NCBI RefSeq assembly: GCF_016107325.1
Contig: NZ_RCVT01000002.1
Coordinates: 1 to 64,000 of the forward strand
Length of the DNA: 64,000 nt
Source: Sphingomonas sp. MA1305
GTDB lineage: Bacteria > Pseudomonadota > Alphaproteobacteria > Sphingomonadales > Sphingomonadaceae
Reading direction: 5' to 3'
Translations under genes and position numbers: made by a program
Part shown: piece by piece, positions 26,849 through 39,726 of the stretch
Layout of the letters: every line of letters starts with the position of its first letter
How positions within the stretch are numbered: position 1 is the stretch's first letter
Notes under the pieces: model-generated
What the model was told of the DNA's origin: nothing
The model's input: the letters and a program-made list of their open reading frames with translations, nothing else
Databases searched by the model: none

Positions 26849-28273
26849 ATGGCGGCCCTGACGAACCCGCGCGCCCGGCTCGCGATCCTGATCCTCGTCG
26901 CCATCGCGGCGCGATTGCTGACGTTTGGCAATCCGGTCGTCCACGTCGACGAGGAATTCTATTATTTCACCGGCACCGCGCTGTGGCACGGGCAACTGCC
27001 CTTCGTCGACGTGTGGGATCGGAAGCCGCTCGGCCTGTTCCTGCTCTACGCGGTCCCGGCAAGGCTCGGCTTTCCCGCCGGCATCTGGGCCTATCAGGCG
27101 CTCGCGCTCGCCGCGGCCGTGTGGGGCGCATGGCAGGTCGCGAGGCTCGCCGACCGCGCCGGCTTCGCCACCGGCGCCACTGCGGCGGGCATCGCCTATC
27201 TCCTCTGGCTCGACCTGCTCGGTGGCCAGGGCGGCCAGTCGCCCGTCTTCTACAACCCGCTGGTCGCCGCGGCCGCGCTGCTGATCCTGCGCTCCGCCAC
27301 GTCCCGCCACCGACGCTTCCTCGGCGCGGCGGCGATCGCGCTGGTCGGCATCGCGCTGCAGATCAAATATTCGGCGCTGCTGGAGGGCGTGTTCTTCGGC
27401 CTGTGGCTGCTCGCCGGCGAATGGCAGGCGACCCGCCGCATCGCGCCGCTGATCGGCTATGCGCTCGGCCTCGTCGCGCTGGCGCTGCTGCCGACCGCGC
27501 TCGCCGCCGCTGCCTATGCCGCGATCGGCCAGTGGGATGCCTTCCTGTTCGCCAATTTCCTGTCGGTCTTCCACCGCAATCCCGATCCGCTCGGCGAACT
27601 CGCCGGCAATCTGGGGCAGATCGTCCTGATCATCTCGCCGCTGGTGACGCTCGCGGTGCTGGCGCTGAAACGCGGCGAAGGCGATCCCGTCCGGCTGTTC
27701 CTCGCCTGGTGGCTGGGCGTCGCCTGCGTCAGCGTGCTGCTGTTCCGGCCGTGGTTCGACCATTACAGCCTGCCGATCCTGCTGCCCGCCTGCGCCGCCG
27801 CGGCCGGCGTGCTGGGACGTGAGGCCTGGCAGCGCTGGCGGACGCCCGCGCTGCTGCTGCTTGCCGCCTTGGCCGGGCAGATCGTCGTTCTCGCCCTTCG
27901 CGCCGAACGCGGCGAAGCACGCCAGTTCGCCGCCCTGACCCGGGCGGTCGGGCAGGGCCCCGGCTGCCTCTACGTCTATTCGGGCAGCACGATGCTCTAT
28001 GTCGCGACGCGGCGCTGTGCCCTGTCGCGCTACATCGTCCCCGCCCATCTGGGCCGCGCGCGCGAGGCCGGCGCAACGGGCGTCGATCAGGATGAAGAGA
28101 TCCGCCGCATCCTCGCCCGGCGGCCGGCCGTGGTGGTGATGCGGCCGCCCTATTCCGGCGAGCGCCCCGCCGCCCATGCGTTCGTCACCAGCGCGCTGAA
28201 CCACGGCTATCGGCTCACCGCCGCGCTGCCGATGGGCAATGAGACGATCCGCGTCTATAAGCGCCTGCGATGA
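26849..28273 (+). CDS. GT-C fold glycosyltransferase (family 39/ArnT-like membrane protein)
   Basis: A 474-residue integral membrane protein with about ten or more hydrophobic segments. The first periplasmic loop carries the acidic motif HVDEEFYYFTG and then WDRKPLGLF, the pattern seen in PMT/ArnT-type transferases that use a polyprenyl-phosphate sugar. The C-terminal soluble part (about 370-474) is variable. An in-frame TTG at 26813 exists but ATG at 26849 is preferred. Donor and acceptor are unknown. It overlaps the DUF2334 gene by ATGA. Confidence 0.85.
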   Translation: MAALTNPRARLAILILVAIAARLLTFGNPVVHVDEEFYYFTGTALWHGQLPFVDVWDRKPLGLFLLYAVPARLGFPAGIWAYQALALAAAVWGAWQVARLADRAGFATGATAAGIAYLLWLDLLGGQGGQSPVFYNPLVAAAALLILRSATSRHRRFLGAAAIALVGIALQIKYSALLEGVFFGLWLLAGEWQATRRIAPLIGYALGLVALALLPTALAAAAYAAIGQWDAFLFANFLSVFHRNPDPLGELAGNLGQIVLIISPLVTLAVLALKRGEGDPVRLFLAWWLGVACVSVLLFRPWFDHYSLPILLPACAAAAGVLGREAWQRWRTPALLLLAALAGQIVVLALRAERGEARQFAALTRAVGQGPGCLYVYSGSTMLYVATRRCALSRYIVPAHLGRAREAGATGVDQDEEIRRILARRPAVVVMRPPYSGERPAAHAFVTSALNHGYRLTAALPMGNETIRVYKRLR

Positions 28274-28995
28274 AACGCCTGCTCGCCTCGATCCACGACG
28301 TCTCGCCCCGCTTCGAGAGCGAGGTCGACCGGTTACTCGACCATCTCGCCCCCCATGTCGGCCGGCGGCTGGCGATGCTGGTGGTGCCGGACCATTGGGG
28401 CGGCGCGCCGATCACGCCGGCGTTCGCGGCGCGGCTGCGCGGCTGGGCGGACGAGGGCGTCGAAATGTTCGTCCACGGCTGGTTCCACCGCGACGACACG
28501 CCGCATCAGGGCAGGGTCGCGGCCCTCAAGGGTAAGCACATGACCGCTGGCGAGGGCGAATTCCTCGGCCTCAGCCGCGACGACGCGCTCGACCGGATGC
28601 GCCGCGGCAAGGCGCTGGTCGAGGATATCACCGGTCGTCCCGCCGCGGGCTTCATCGCCCCGGCCTGGCTCTATTCCGACGGAGCGAAGGCCGCGCTCGC
28701 CGACGCCGGCTTCGCGCTGGCGGAAGATCACGCCCGCGTCTGGGTGCCGGCGAACGGTCGCGCCCTCGCCAAGGGGCCGGTGATCACCTGGGCCAGCCGG
28801 TCGCGCCCGCGCCAGCTGTCGTCGCTTGCCGCCGCCGCGGTGCTGCGCCCGCTACTCCAGCCGCTGTCGACGGTGCGGATCGCGGTGCACCCCGGCGACG
28901 TCCGCGTGCCGCAACTGCTGACCAGCATCACGCGCACCTTCGCCGCCTTCCGCCGGCACACGCCGGCGCGTTACGCGGACCTTCTCGCCGCCTGA
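28270..28995 (+). CDS. DUF2334 polysaccharide deacetylase-like protein
   Basis: A 241-residue protein of the DUF2334 branch of the NodB/polysaccharide-deacetylase superfamily. Candidate metal-binding strings are SIHDVSPRFE (residues 7-16, with H9 and D10) and MFVHGWFHRDD (about 67-77). GFIAPAWLYSDGA is the later conserved block. It is translationally coupled to the GT-C gene, suggesting both act on the same glycan. Its 3' end overlaps the convergent glycosyltransferase by 25 bases. Confidence 0.87.
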   Translation: MKRLLASIHDVSPRFESEVDRLLDHLAPHVGRRLAMLVVPDHWGGAPITPAFAARLRGWADEGVEMFVHGWFHRDDTPHQGRVAALKGKHMTAGEGEFLGLSRDDALDRMRRGKALVEDITGRPAAGFIAPAWLYSDGAKAALADAGFALAEDHARVWVPANGRALAKGPVITWASRSRPRQLSSLAAAAVLRPLLQPLSTVRIAVHPGDVRVPQLLTSITRTFAAFRRHTPARYADLLAA

Positions 28996-30167
28996 TCCAG
29001 CCCCGCCTTGGTGGCGATCACCGCCTCGTAATGGGCGACGAGCTCGGCGGCATGTTCCTCGTCGGTGCGCACCTTGCCCGACGCCACCGCCGCCGCACGA
29101 CGCACGATCGCCGGATCGCGAGCGCACATGCGCAGGATGGCATCGGCGCAGGACACCGCGTCCCGCTCCTTGAAGCTCTCGGTATAGAGCGGGTTGGCCA
29201 GTTCTGCCGCGCCGCCGCCGTCCGGCAGGATCAGCGGCGCACCACAGGCCAGCGCCTCCGCCGGCACCAGCCCGAACGTCTCCGTACCGCAGCCGTGGAC
29301 ATAGGCATCGCAGCTCGCCATGATCTTGGCGAGGCGCGCCCGGTCGTAGACCGGGTGGAACAGGCGGATGTGCGGGCTGTCGCCGATGTGACGCTCCAGC
29401 GTCTTGGTGTCCATGCCCTGGCCGAGGATGACGAGGCCGACCGGCACGCGCGCACCGGCGCGCTGCGCCGCGTCGATGACCATCGGCCAGCGCTTCTCGG
29501 GATGGTGGCGCCCGACGCCGAGCAGCAGATGCGCGTCCGGCGGCAGGTCGCATTGCGCGAGCAGGGCGGCGCGCAGCTGCTCATCGCGCAAGGCCGGGGA
29601 GAAGGGCGTCCGCTCGATGCCGAGCGGCACGGTGATGTCGACACGCACGCCGCGCGCGGTCAGCTGGCGGGTGAGCGCCGGCCCGTTGGTGACCACCGTG
29701 TCGAATTGGCGCAGGAAGCGCTCCAGATAGCGGTCGTACCAGGAAAAGGCCCGCTCGATACGCTGCTCCGACGCCAGCCGGTTGAACCAGCGCTTGGCAT
29801 AGGCCTCGAGATTATCGTTGTGCATGAAGAAGGAGCGGATCGCCCGCCCCTTCCAATTGAGCACGATCCACGCCGAGCGCCACGGCGAGCAATTCTCCAC
29901 CACGTCGGGGTCCAGCGCATCGAGCCGGGCATGGATGGGCGCCGGATCCCAGAACAGGCCGTAGTTGGAATCGAACGGCATGCCGCGCGACTTGATGTAG
30001 TGGATCGCACCGCCGCCGGGGCGGTGCTCGATCCGGTCTTCCTTGCCGGGGGCGAGCACGATCAGCTCGTGCCCCATACTGGCGAGCACGCTGATCTTGC
30101 GGTCGATATACGTCCGCACCCCGCCGCCGGTCGGCGAATAGATCTCGTTGACGTCGACGATCCGCAT
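28971..30167 (-). CDS. Glycosyltransferase family 4
   Basis: A 398-residue GT-B fold transferase. The N-terminal domain opens with MRIVDVNEIYSPTGGGVRTYI, whose Gly-rich loop is typical of GT4. The C-terminal domain has LLGVGRHHPEKRW and the nucleotide-sugar EX7E motif within GTETFGLVPAEALACG. The start at 30167 lies one base after the DUF2141 stop. It probably acts on the cytoplasmic face of the membrane on a lipid or polysaccharide acceptor that is not identified. Confidence 0.92.
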   Translation of the reverse strand: MRIVDVNEIYSPTGGGVRTYIDRKISVLASMGHELIVLAPGKEDRIEHRPGGGAIHYIKSRGMPFDSNYGLFWDPAPIHARLDALDPDVVENCSPWRSAWIVLNWKGRAIRSFFMHNDNLEAYAKRWFNRLASEQRIERAFSWYDRYLERFLRQFDTVVTNGPALTRQLTARGVRVDITVPLGIERTPFSPALRDEQLRAALLAQCDLPPDAHLLLGVGRHHPEKRWPMVIDAAQRAGARVPVGLVILGQGMDTKTLERHIGDSPHIRLFHPVYDRARLAKIMASCDAYVHGCGTETFGLVPAEALACGAPLILPDGGGAAELANPLYTESFKERDAVSCADAILRMCARDPAIVRRAAAVASGKVRTDEEHAAELVAHYEAVIATKAGLDQAARRSA

Positions 30168-30168
30168 C

Positions 30169-30708
30169 TCAGTTGCCTTTGATCGGCCCGAAACCGCCGA
30201 GCCCGCGCAAATATTGCATGCGGATATTGGTGGTCGCGACGCCATTGCCAACGTCGATGATCGCCTGGGGCAGCTTGGGCCGCGACATGCCGAGCCGTGC
30301 GCCACCCGGGAAACCGGCGCCATCCTGGAAGAAGTTGAACTTGTTCTTGCCGTCGCGATCGTGCGTCGCGAACAGGGCGTAGCGACCCGGCCGCGGCACG
30401 CGAATGCAGATCTCGACCGATCCCGACGACGGCGTCTGCACCCAGACGCGCCGGAACGTCTTGCCCTCGGCGACCAGGTCGCGGTCGTCCTTGAGGAAAT
30501 CGTCCTCGTTCGCCGGATACAATTCCAGCTTCAGCCGGCCCTTGCGATCCTTGAGGCCGGTGAGGTTCGCGAGGATCGCGGGACCTTCGCGCCCGGTGCA
30601 GGCGGCGGCATCCATGCCGATCACTTCGGCCGTGGCCGGCGCGACGGCCAAGGTCGTGCCGGCTGCGGCGGCCAATATCGCGAGCGGGGCCATCCATGCC
30701 GTCTTCAT
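30169..30708 (-). CDS. DUF2141 domain-containing exported protein
   Basis: A 179-residue protein with a signal peptide (about residues 1-28, ending APATA). The single DUF2141 beta-rich domain contains LANLTGLKDRKGRLKLELYP, PGRYALFATHDRDGKNKF and GFPGGARLGMSRPKLP. DUF2141 proteins are small periplasmic proteins of unknown function. It lies between a membrane protein (ATGA overlap) and a glycosyltransferase (one-base gap), so the three form one operon. Confidence 0.88.
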   Translation of the reverse strand: MKTAWMAPLAILAAAAGTTLAVAPATAEVIGMDAAACTGREGPAILANLTGLKDRKGRLKLELYPANEDDFLKDDRDLVAEGKTFRRVWVQTPSSGSVEICIRVPRPGRYALFATHDRDGKNKFNFFQDGAGFPGGARLGMSRPKLPQAIIDVGNGVATTNIRMQYLRGLGGFGPIKGN

Positions 30709-31709
30709 GCCTGACGCTTCCTCCTCACCAACGACTCGATCGCGAAACCGACGATCAGGATCGCATGCACCAGCAGCACGGCAGCGGCGGTGAACGCGAT
30801 CAATTCCGACAATTGTTGATCCTGCCCGATCATCAGGATCGCAAAATTGGCGAAAAGCAGGTCCTTGTTGGGCAAAAGCGGCAATCGTGAGAACAGCATC
30901 CGCCCGGCGGTCAGGAAGATCCACGTCCCCACCGACACGGTCGGCATCGCCAGTGCCCAGGCGATCGCCAGGAACAGCGCACCGAAGATCAGCCGGCCGC
31001 AATGCACCACGAAGACGAACCACAGGTCGCGGCGTGACAGCGAGAAGACCCGCTTCGAGAAGATCAGGAAGGGCAGCGACGTGCCGAAGATCACCGCCAG
31101 CGAGCCGTAGACGTAGCGGATCATCTCCGGCGGGATCAGTTCGCGTCCGACCGGCAGGGCCATGGCGATCACCGCCAGCGTCACCGCATTGCCGGCGATC
31201 GCAGACAGGATCGACACATCCTTGACCGCGCCGAACGGCGCCGCGACCAGATGCGTCCGTGCCCGCGCCCAAGCGTAGAAATATGCCTCGCCCGAATAGC
31301 CGAGCACCACATCGTTGGCGATTCGCTTCTTGATCAATGCGATCAGGCCGGCGGCAGGAATGCCCCACAAGCGGCGGAAGATCAGAAAGTCGGCCAGTGG
31401 GGGAATGAAATACAGCGCGATGAACGTCACGTAGAACAACGGGTTGCGGGGTACCGATTGCTCCAGCCCGTGCAGGCCCGAGCCAAGCAGCTCGTGGGCA
31501 AGCCCGCCTAGCATCGCCAGCGTGAACAGGCCGCCGATGATCGTCGGCCACCGGCGCTTGATGGAAGAGAGGGGTTCCAGTCCCGCGATCGGCGAACCGG
31601 GAGGGCCTATGTCGGCGTCGGAACGCTGTGTACGCTGATCGATCTGCAACCCGGATGGTCCGCACGTGGTGATGGGGGCCCATAGCCATAACCTACCCGG
31701 CGTGCACAT
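30705..31709 (-). CDS. Hypothetical polytopic membrane protein
   Basis: A protein of up to 334 residues with about eight hydrophobic segments from residue 60 on (for example IIGGLFTLAMLGGLAHELLG, FYVTFIALYFIPPLADFLI, VTLAVIAMALPV and FVFVVHCGRLIFGALFLAIAWAL). No family is recognised with certainty. The first about 50 residues are polar and the true start may be an internal TTG at 31649. It heads an operon with DUF2141 and a GT4 gene, suggesting a role in envelope glycan handling. Confidence 0.7.
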   Translation of the reverse strand: MCTPGRLWLWAPITTCGPSGLQIDQRTQRSDADIGPPGSPIAGLEPLSSIKRRWPTIIGGLFTLAMLGGLAHELLGSGLHGLEQSVPRNPLFYVTFIALYFIPPLADFLIFRRLWGIPAAGLIALIKKRIANDVVLGYSGEAYFYAWARARTHLVAAPFGAVKDVSILSAIAGNAVTLAVIAMALPVGRELIPPEMIRYVYGSLAVIFGTSLPFLIFSKRVFSLSRRDLWFVFVVHCGRLIFGALFLAIAWALAMPTVSVGTWIFLTAGRMLFSRLPLLPNKDLLFANFAILMIGQDQQLSELIAFTAAAVLLVHAILIVGFAIESLVRRKRQA

Positions 31710-31762
31710 GAAAACAGCGTAACTATCGCGTCAGGTCAGGCTGTGGCAGGAAGCGCGCGCCA

Positions 31763-32812
31763 ATGACCGCCCGCCACATCCTTACCTATGCTTGTGATTT
31801 GTCGGGCGGTGGCGTCGAACGGGCGCAGCTGCGCCTGGCGCGGGGCTGGCTGGCGGCGGGCCGACGCGTCACCCTGGTGATCGGCGACACGGCCGGACCG
31901 CTCGCGGCGGAGATGCCGGCGGGGCTCGACCTCATCGAGCTCGGCACGCCGAACTATCTGGCGCAGTTCCGCCTGCCCGGCATCGTGCGCGACCGCCGAC
32001 CGGACGTCATCTTTTGCGCCGGCAATTTCTATACCAGCATCGCCGCCTGGACGCGGTTGCGGCTTGGTCGCGACTGCCCGCCGATCGTCGGCAAGATGTC
32101 CAACGCCGCGGCGCGGGGCGACCATGGCCCGATCCTCGACCTCGCACATCGAATCTGGCTGACCCAGCACCGCTGGTTCCTCGACCATATGGTGGCGATG
32201 ACGCCGGCCACCGCGGCGGAGGCTGGACGGATGACGCGCATGCGGTCGCGCACCAGCGTCATTCCCAATCCGCCCGCCCCGCCCGTCGAGGGTGCGCCGC
32301 TCCCCGCGCTGCCTCGCGGCCGCTTCGTACTCGGCGTCGGCCGGCTGGTTCCGCAGAAACGCTGGGACCGGCTGATCGCCGCCCTGCCCGCGCTGCCCGA
32401 CGATGTCGCGCTGGCGATCCTGGGTGAAGGCGAGCTGCGGCCTGTGCTCGAACGGCAGGTGGCCGCGCTCGGTCTGCAGCGGCGGGTGCAGTTGCTCGGC
32501 CATACCGCCGACCCCCTGCCGGCGATGGCGCGTGCCGCGCTGCTGGCGCTACCGTCCGATTACGAGGGTGTACCCGGCGTGCTGCGCGAGGCCCTGTCGG
32601 TCGGCACGCCGGTCGTCACCACCGACTGCAGCCCCGCGGTGGCGGAGATTGTCGCTGACCATCGCTTCGGTAGCATCGTCCAGCGTGACGATGCCGGCGG
32701 GCTCGCGGCCGCACTGACCCACTGGCTGGCCGCGCCCCGGCCCGATCCGGTGCCGCAGCCCGGCACCGATTCCGCTGCGCGTTACCTGAGGCTGTTCGAC
32801 TCGCTGGTCTGA
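31763..32812 (+). CDS. Glycosyltransferase family 4
   Basis: A 349-residue GT-B transferase. It starts with ILTYACDLSGGGVERAQLRLA, the nucleotide-sugar transferase N-terminal loop. Its C-terminal half has VLGVGRLVPQKRWDRLI and the EX7E motif in DYEGVPGVLREALSVGTPVV. It is divergent from the membrane protein/DUF2141/GT4 operon, with a 53-base gap, and converges on the AI-2E transporter gene with a 31-base overlap. The acceptor is unknown. Confidence 0.92.
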   Translation: MTARHILTYACDLSGGGVERAQLRLARGWLAAGRRVTLVIGDTAGPLAAEMPAGLDLIELGTPNYLAQFRLPGIVRDRRPDVIFCAGNFYTSIAAWTRLRLGRDCPPIVGKMSNAAARGDHGPILDLAHRIWLTQHRWFLDHMVAMTPATAAEAGRMTRMRSRTSVIPNPPAPPVEGAPLPALPRGRFVLGVGRLVPQKRWDRLIAALPALPDDVALAILGEGELRPVLERQVAALGLQRRVQLLGHTADPLPAMARAALLALPSDYEGVPGVLREALSVGTPVVTTDCSPAVAEIVADHRFGSIVQRDDAGGLAAALTHWLAAPRPDPVPQPGTDSAARYLRLFDSLV

Positions 32813-33876
32813 GCGTCGGCGTCGATCGCCTCCGACTCACGTTCGGCACGGCATTTCAGCGCGGTCTTGACCATCGCCGTCATCGGATCGGCCAGCGCCA
32901 GGCCGAGGATGCCGAACAGCGCGCTCGCCATGATCTGCGTCCCCAGCGTCAATGCCGGCGGCAGATCGACGGTGCGCTTGGCGACCATCGGCACCACGAC
33001 ATAGCCGTCGATCGTCTGCACCACGACATAGGTGGCGATCGCCCACAGGCCGGTATGCGTACCGCCGCTGAAGCCGACCGCAACCATCAGCACGCCGGTG
33101 ATGATCGCGCCCAAATTGGGGATGAAGGCGAGAATGCCTGCGATGATGCCGAGCAACATCGCCATAGGCACTCCGCCGATCGCCAGCACCAGTCCCGTGA
33201 ACACGCCCTCGAACGCCATGCCGAGCAGACGCCCGGCGAGCAGCTTGCGCAGCGTCTCGCCCATCCGCTGCGTGGTGCGCGCGAACTCGGGACGCGCGTC
33301 GCTCGGCACCAGCCACTGCAGCCCGCGCTCGTAGAGATTGGGCTCCATCGCCAGGAACAGGCCGAGCACCAGCATCATGAACAGGCTGGTGATCGCACCG
33401 ATTGCGGTGCCGACCCAGGACGTCACGCGCCCGACCGAACCGAGCGCCTGTTTGACGATGCCGTTGACGTCGGACGCACCGGGCATCAGCCCCTGCGCGC
33501 TGAGGAAGCCGGTGACGCGGTTCGCCTGCACCTCCAGCGTCGAGCGAAGCTGCATGACCTGCTGCGACACCTGCACGCCGGTCAGGTAGAAAGTACCAAG
33601 CAGGAAGGCGACGACGAGCAGCACGACGATCAGCAGCCGCCAGCCGCGGCCGATCGGCAGCACCTTGCCGAGCAGCCTGACCCCGCCATCGAGCAGCGCG
33701 GCAAAGACGATGCCGGCAAGGATGATCAGCAGCGGCTGGACCAGCAGCACGACCAATGCGATCGCGCCGATCAGGCCGAGCCAGACGGAGGCGCGCTTCA
33801 ATTCCTGGCGGACGAAGGGATCGCGCAGCTCATTGGGGCTCGGATCCGTTACGAGCGTCGTCTTCGTCTGCGCCAT
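32782..33876 (-). CDS. AI-2E family transporter
   Basis: A 364-residue membrane protein of the AI-2E/PerM superfamily with about seven to eight hydrophobic segments. The family core is ILAFIPNLGAIITGVLMV followed by TYVVVQTIDGYVVVPMVAKRTVDLPPALTL (in two adjacent blocks). Members include autoinducer exporters and Na+/H+ antiporters, so the substrate cannot be inferred. It follows lepB on the same strand with a 10-base gap. Confidence 0.9.
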   Translation of the reverse strand: MAQTKTTLVTDPSPNELRDPFVRQELKRASVWLGLIGAIALVVLLVQPLLIILAGIVFAALLDGGVRLLGKVLPIGRGWRLLIVVLLVVAFLLGTFYLTGVQVSQQVMQLRSTLEVQANRVTGFLSAQGLMPGASDVNGIVKQALGSVGRVTSWVGTAIGAITSLFMMLVLGLFLAMEPNLYERGLQWLVPSDARPEFARTTQRMGETLRKLLAGRLLGMAFEGVFTGLVLAIGGVPMAMLLGIIAGILAFIPNLGAIITGVLMVAVGFSGGTHTGLWAIATYVVVQTIDGYVVVPMVAKRTVDLPPALTLGTQIMASALFGILGLALADPMTAMVKTALKCRAERESEAIDADAQTSESNSLR

Positions 33877-33886
33877 GCCGGCCCCC

Positions 33887-34855
33887 TTATTGACCACCCT
33901 CGGCCGGGTGGAGCGAAATTCCCGCCCGATGCGAGCGCAGCGATCCCCACCAGGTGAGCGGGTTGAGCGTCGCGTCGCCATCGAGGCTGAAGGTGATGAA
34001 CTCCGCACGACCGCCAAGGTTCTCATAGGGCACCGGCCCGCCGAGGCCGAGCTGGCTGAGCGGAAAGCGGCTGTCCGCCGACCGGTCACGATTGTCGCCC
34101 ATCAGGAAGACGTGATCGGCCGGGATGCGGATCGGCCCGTAATTGTCGCCCGGGCTGTCCGGCTCCAGATCGACCGTATCGTAACGGCGGCCGTTGGGCA
34201 GCGTCTCTGTGACGATCGGCAGGTGGCAGACGAAGCCGCCGCCGGGCGCTGGCCGCTTGGCGCCATAATAGTCGCTCTCGCTGCACGGGCTGTTGGTGTC
34301 GACGGGCAGATCGACATAGTGCAGCGGGCCGCGCTGCACCGGCTTGCCGTTCAGGATCACCGTACCGCCGCGCACCTCCAGCGTGTCGCCCGGCAGGCCG
34401 ATGACCCGCTTGATGTAATCGTTGCGCGTGCCCGGCGGAGTGACGATGACGACGTCGCCGCGCTTGGGCAGGCGACCGAGCAGCCGGCCGTGGATGAACG
34501 GCAGGCCGACGCTCCAGCTTTCCTCCGGCTTGCGCAGCACCACCGATTCGAAGATCGCGACGGGGTTGGGGATCGTCGGCGACACGAAGGACCAACCATA
34601 GGTGAATTTGGATACCACCAGCCGGTCGCCGATGCGCAGGCCCGGCAGCATCGATTCGGACGGGATGTAGAAAGGCTTGGCGATGAAGCTGTGGAAGCCC
34701 AGTACGATCAGTACCAGCCAGAAGATGCCCTTGATCTCGCCCCACCAATCGGTGCCGCCGGCCTTCTTGTCCGCCTCGGGTCCGGCCGGCGCCGGCGATC
34801 CGCCGCCCGTGGCCTGATCACGCGCCTCGCTGCCGTCCAACACCGCTTCCTTCAT
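33887..34855 (-). CDS. lepB: Signal peptidase I
   Basis: A 322-residue membrane-anchored serine protease that removes signal peptides from exported proteins. One membrane segment lies at about residues 43-60. The Ser-Lys catalytic pair is S68 (YIPSESMLP) and K149 ([12 protein letters not shown]). The conserved [12 protein letters not shown] box is near residue 255. The N-terminus is extended and Gly/Pro-rich. It follows acpS with an ATGA overlap, as is usual in sphingomonads. Confidence 0.97.
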   Translation of the reverse strand: MKEAVLDGSEARDQATGGGSPAPAGPEADKKAGGTDWWGEIKGIFWLVLIVLGFHSFIAKPFYIPSESMLPGLRIGDRLVVSKFTYGWSFVSPTIPNPVAIFESVVLRKPEESWSVGLPFIHGRLLGRLPKRGDVVIVTPPGTRNDYIKRVIGLPGDTLEVRGGTVILNGKPVQRGPLHYVDLPVDTNSPCSESDYYGAKRPAPGGGFVCHLPIVTETLPNGRRYDTVDLEPDSPGDNYGPIRIPADHVFLMGDNRDRSADSRFPLSQLGLGGPVPYENLGGRAEFITFSLDGDATLNPLTWWGSLRSHRAGISLHPAEGGQ

Positions 34856-35262
34856 GCCTTGGGGTCCGGGATCGCCTCGATCACGACAAAGGCCTGGGCC
34901 CAGGGATGATCATCGGTCAGGGTCAAGTGGATGCGCGCGACGTGGCCCTCGGGGATCATCGCGTCAAGGCGTTCCTTGGCTCCGCCGGTCAGCGCCAGCG
35001 TCGGTGCGCCCGATGGCGCGTTGACGACGCCGATGTCCTTCATGAACACGCCGCGCTTGAAGCCGGTGCCGACCGCCTTGGAAAAGGCCTCCTTGGCGGC
35101 GAAGCGCTTGGCCAGCGTTCCGGCCTTGGTGAACGGCCGCCGCGCGGCGCGCGCCAGTTCCTGGTCGGTGAACACGCGGCTCTCGAACCGCCCGCCGAAC
35201 CGGTCCAGCGACGCCTGAATCCGCTCGATGTTGCACAGGTCAGAGCCGAGGCCGACGATCAT
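34852..35262 (-). CDS. acpS: Holo-[acyl-carrier-protein] synthase
   Basis: A 136-residue phosphopantetheinyl transferase that loads the 4'-phosphopantetheine arm on ACP for fatty acid synthesis. The metal-binding aspartate is D8 in [15 protein letters not shown], and the [15 protein letters not shown] motif supplies the Lys/Glu pair. The start at 35262 was chosen because it begins the conserved strand. It lies between pdxJ and lepB. Confidence 0.96.
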   Translation of the reverse strand: MIVGLGSDLCNIERIQASLDRFGGRFESRVFTDQELARAARRPFTKAGTLAKRFAAKEAFSKAVGTGFKRGVFMKDIGVVNAPSGAPTLALTGGAKERLDAMIPEGHVARIHLTLTDDHPWAQAFVVIEAIPDPKA

Positions 35263-35272
35263 CGCCCGTCGC

Positions 35273-36001
35273 TCACCGCGCGGCATCCATTTCGGCACGC
35301 ATCCGCCGCACGGCCTCGTCCAGCCCGACGAACAGCGCCTCGCCGATCAAGAAATGACCGATGTTGAGTTCGCGGACCTGTGGGATCGCCGCGACCGGCC
35401 CGACATTGTCATAGGTCAGGCCATGACCCGCATGCACCTCGATCCCATTCTTGGCGGCGAGTGCGGCGGCGTCGGAGAGGCGGCGCAGTTCCAGCGTCCG
35501 CGCCTCGCCGTCCAGTTCGGCATAACGCCCGGTGTGCAGTTCCACGACCGGGGCGCCGAGGCGGATCGCCGCGTCGATTTGCGCCGCCTCGGGTTCGATG
35601 AAGAGCGAAACGCGCACCCCCGCCTCGCCGAGCGCGGCGACCATCGGAGCGAGGTGATCGAACTGGCCCGCCGCATCCAGCCCGCCCTCGGTGGTGCGTT
35701 CCTCGCGCTTTTCGGGCACGATGCACGCCGCATGCGGGCGATGACGCAACGCGATGCGCAGCATCTCCTCGGTCGCCGCCATCTCTAGGTTGAGCGGGAT
35801 GGTCAGCGCTTCGGACAGCCGCGCTATGTCGTTGTCAGTGATATGCCGACGATCCTCGCGCAGATGTGCGGTGATCCCGTCCGCCCCGGCTTTCGCCGCC
35901 AGCAAGGCCGCACGCACCGGGTCGGGATAACCGCTGCCGCGCGCGTTGCGTACCGTCGCGACGTGATCGATGTTGACGCCGAGGCGAAGATCGCCGCTCA
36001 C
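35273..36001 (-). CDS. pdxJ: Pyridoxine 5'-phosphate synthase
   Basis: A 242-residue TIM-barrel enzyme that joins 3-amino-1-hydroxyacetone phosphate and 1-deoxyxylulose 5-phosphate to make pyridoxine 5'-phosphate. Family strings are [16 protein letters not shown] at the N-terminus, [15 protein letters not shown], and VNIDH-matching active-site residues. [17 protein letters not shown] is at the C-terminus. Length is normal. It overlaps pyrE by ATGA upstream and precedes acpS by 10 bases. Confidence 0.97.
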   Translation of the reverse strand: MSGDLRLGVNIDHVATVRNARGSGYPDPVRAALLAAKAGADGITAHLREDRRHITDNDIARLSEALTIPLNLEMAATEEMLRIALRHRPHAACIVPEKREERTTEGGLDAAGQFDHLAPMVAALGEAGVRVSLFIEPEAAQIDAAIRLGAPVVELHTGRYAELDGEARTLELRRLSDAAALAAKNGIEVHAGHGLTYDNVGPVAAIPQVRELNIGHFLIGEALFVGLDEAVRRMRAEMDAAR

Positions 36002-36579
36002 GCCGCGCGGCTTCCCGGCTTGAGCGCGGGGAGTGCCGCCAGTTCGGGCGGCAGCGCATCGGCTTCATAGGTCGGCACGTCGAGGCGGATCAGCGGATAG
36101 AAGGGCACGCCGATGTCCGCACCGCCATTCGAGCGGTCGACCAGTGCCGCTCCCGCAATCACCCGGCCGCCCGCCGCTTCGATTGCCTTGATCGCCTCGC
36201 GGGAGCTGAGCCCGGTAGTGACGACGTCCTCCATCATCAGCACCTCCTGCCCGTCTTCCAGACGAAAACCGCGGCGGAGCTCGAAGGTGCCGGTCGGCCG
36301 CTCGACGAACATCGCCTCGACGCCGAGCGCCCGCGCCATCTCGTGACCGGCGATGACGCCGCCCATCGCCGGCGACACTACCGCGCTGATCCGAGCCTTG
36401 AGGTCCGTCGGCAGCCGAGCTGCTAGCGCCTCCGCCAGCCGCGCACCGCGGCGCGGGTCCATCAACACACGGGCGCATTGCAGATAGCGCGACGAGCGCA
36501 GTCCCGACGACAGGATGAAATGTCCCTCGAGCAAGGCGTTCGCGGCACGGAACTCGGCGAGCACGTCGTCGTCGGTCAT
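35998..36579 (-). CDS. pyrE: Orotate phosphoribosyltransferase
   Basis: A 193-residue enzyme of pyrimidine synthesis that converts orotate and PRPP to OMP. The PRPP-binding motif is [14 protein letters not shown], and [16 protein letters not shown] is the N-terminal hood region. The ATG at 36579 is preceded by an AGGA about 5-8 bases upstream. It is the first gene of pyrE-pdxJ-acpS-lepB. Confidence 0.97.
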   Translation of the reverse strand: MTDDDVLAEFRAANALLEGHFILSSGLRSSRYLQCARVLMDPRRGARLAEALAARLPTDLKARISAVVSPAMGGVIAGHEMARALGVEAMFVERPTGTFELRRGFRLEDGQEVLMMEDVVTTGLSSREAIKAIEAAGGRVIAGAALVDRSNGGADIGVPFYPLIRLDVPTYEADALPPELAALPALKPGSRAA

Positions 36580-36838
36580 CGGATCGTCCTTTCTCGTCGC
36601 CCGCCGTTTCGTCGTCGGGCCTCGTCCCGCCGGTCCATAGGACCGCGCCGGCCGCGCGCCAAGCCGCGCGATCCGCGCTATTTTGCACGCGCGTGGCTTG
36701 ATGGGGGGTCTAGTCGCCGCGTATAGGCCATGGCAAAAGGGGCGCGAAAGGCGTGCCGCAACGGCCGGACGGCCACAGGTTCCGCGGGTTTCGGCCCCGG
36801 CCGCTAGGACGAGGGCACTGAACGGGGTGACGACACTG
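36580..36838. other. Divergent promoter region between pyrE and ctaC
   Basis: A 259-base gap with no supported gene, between the minus-strand pyrE operon and the plus-strand oxidase operon. It presumably carries both promoters. I see no clear palindrome, terminator or repeat. Confidence 0.4.
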
Positions 36839-39701
<2,863 letters not shown>

Positions 39702-39726
39702 GGCACGCTACCGACCTGAAGACGCG

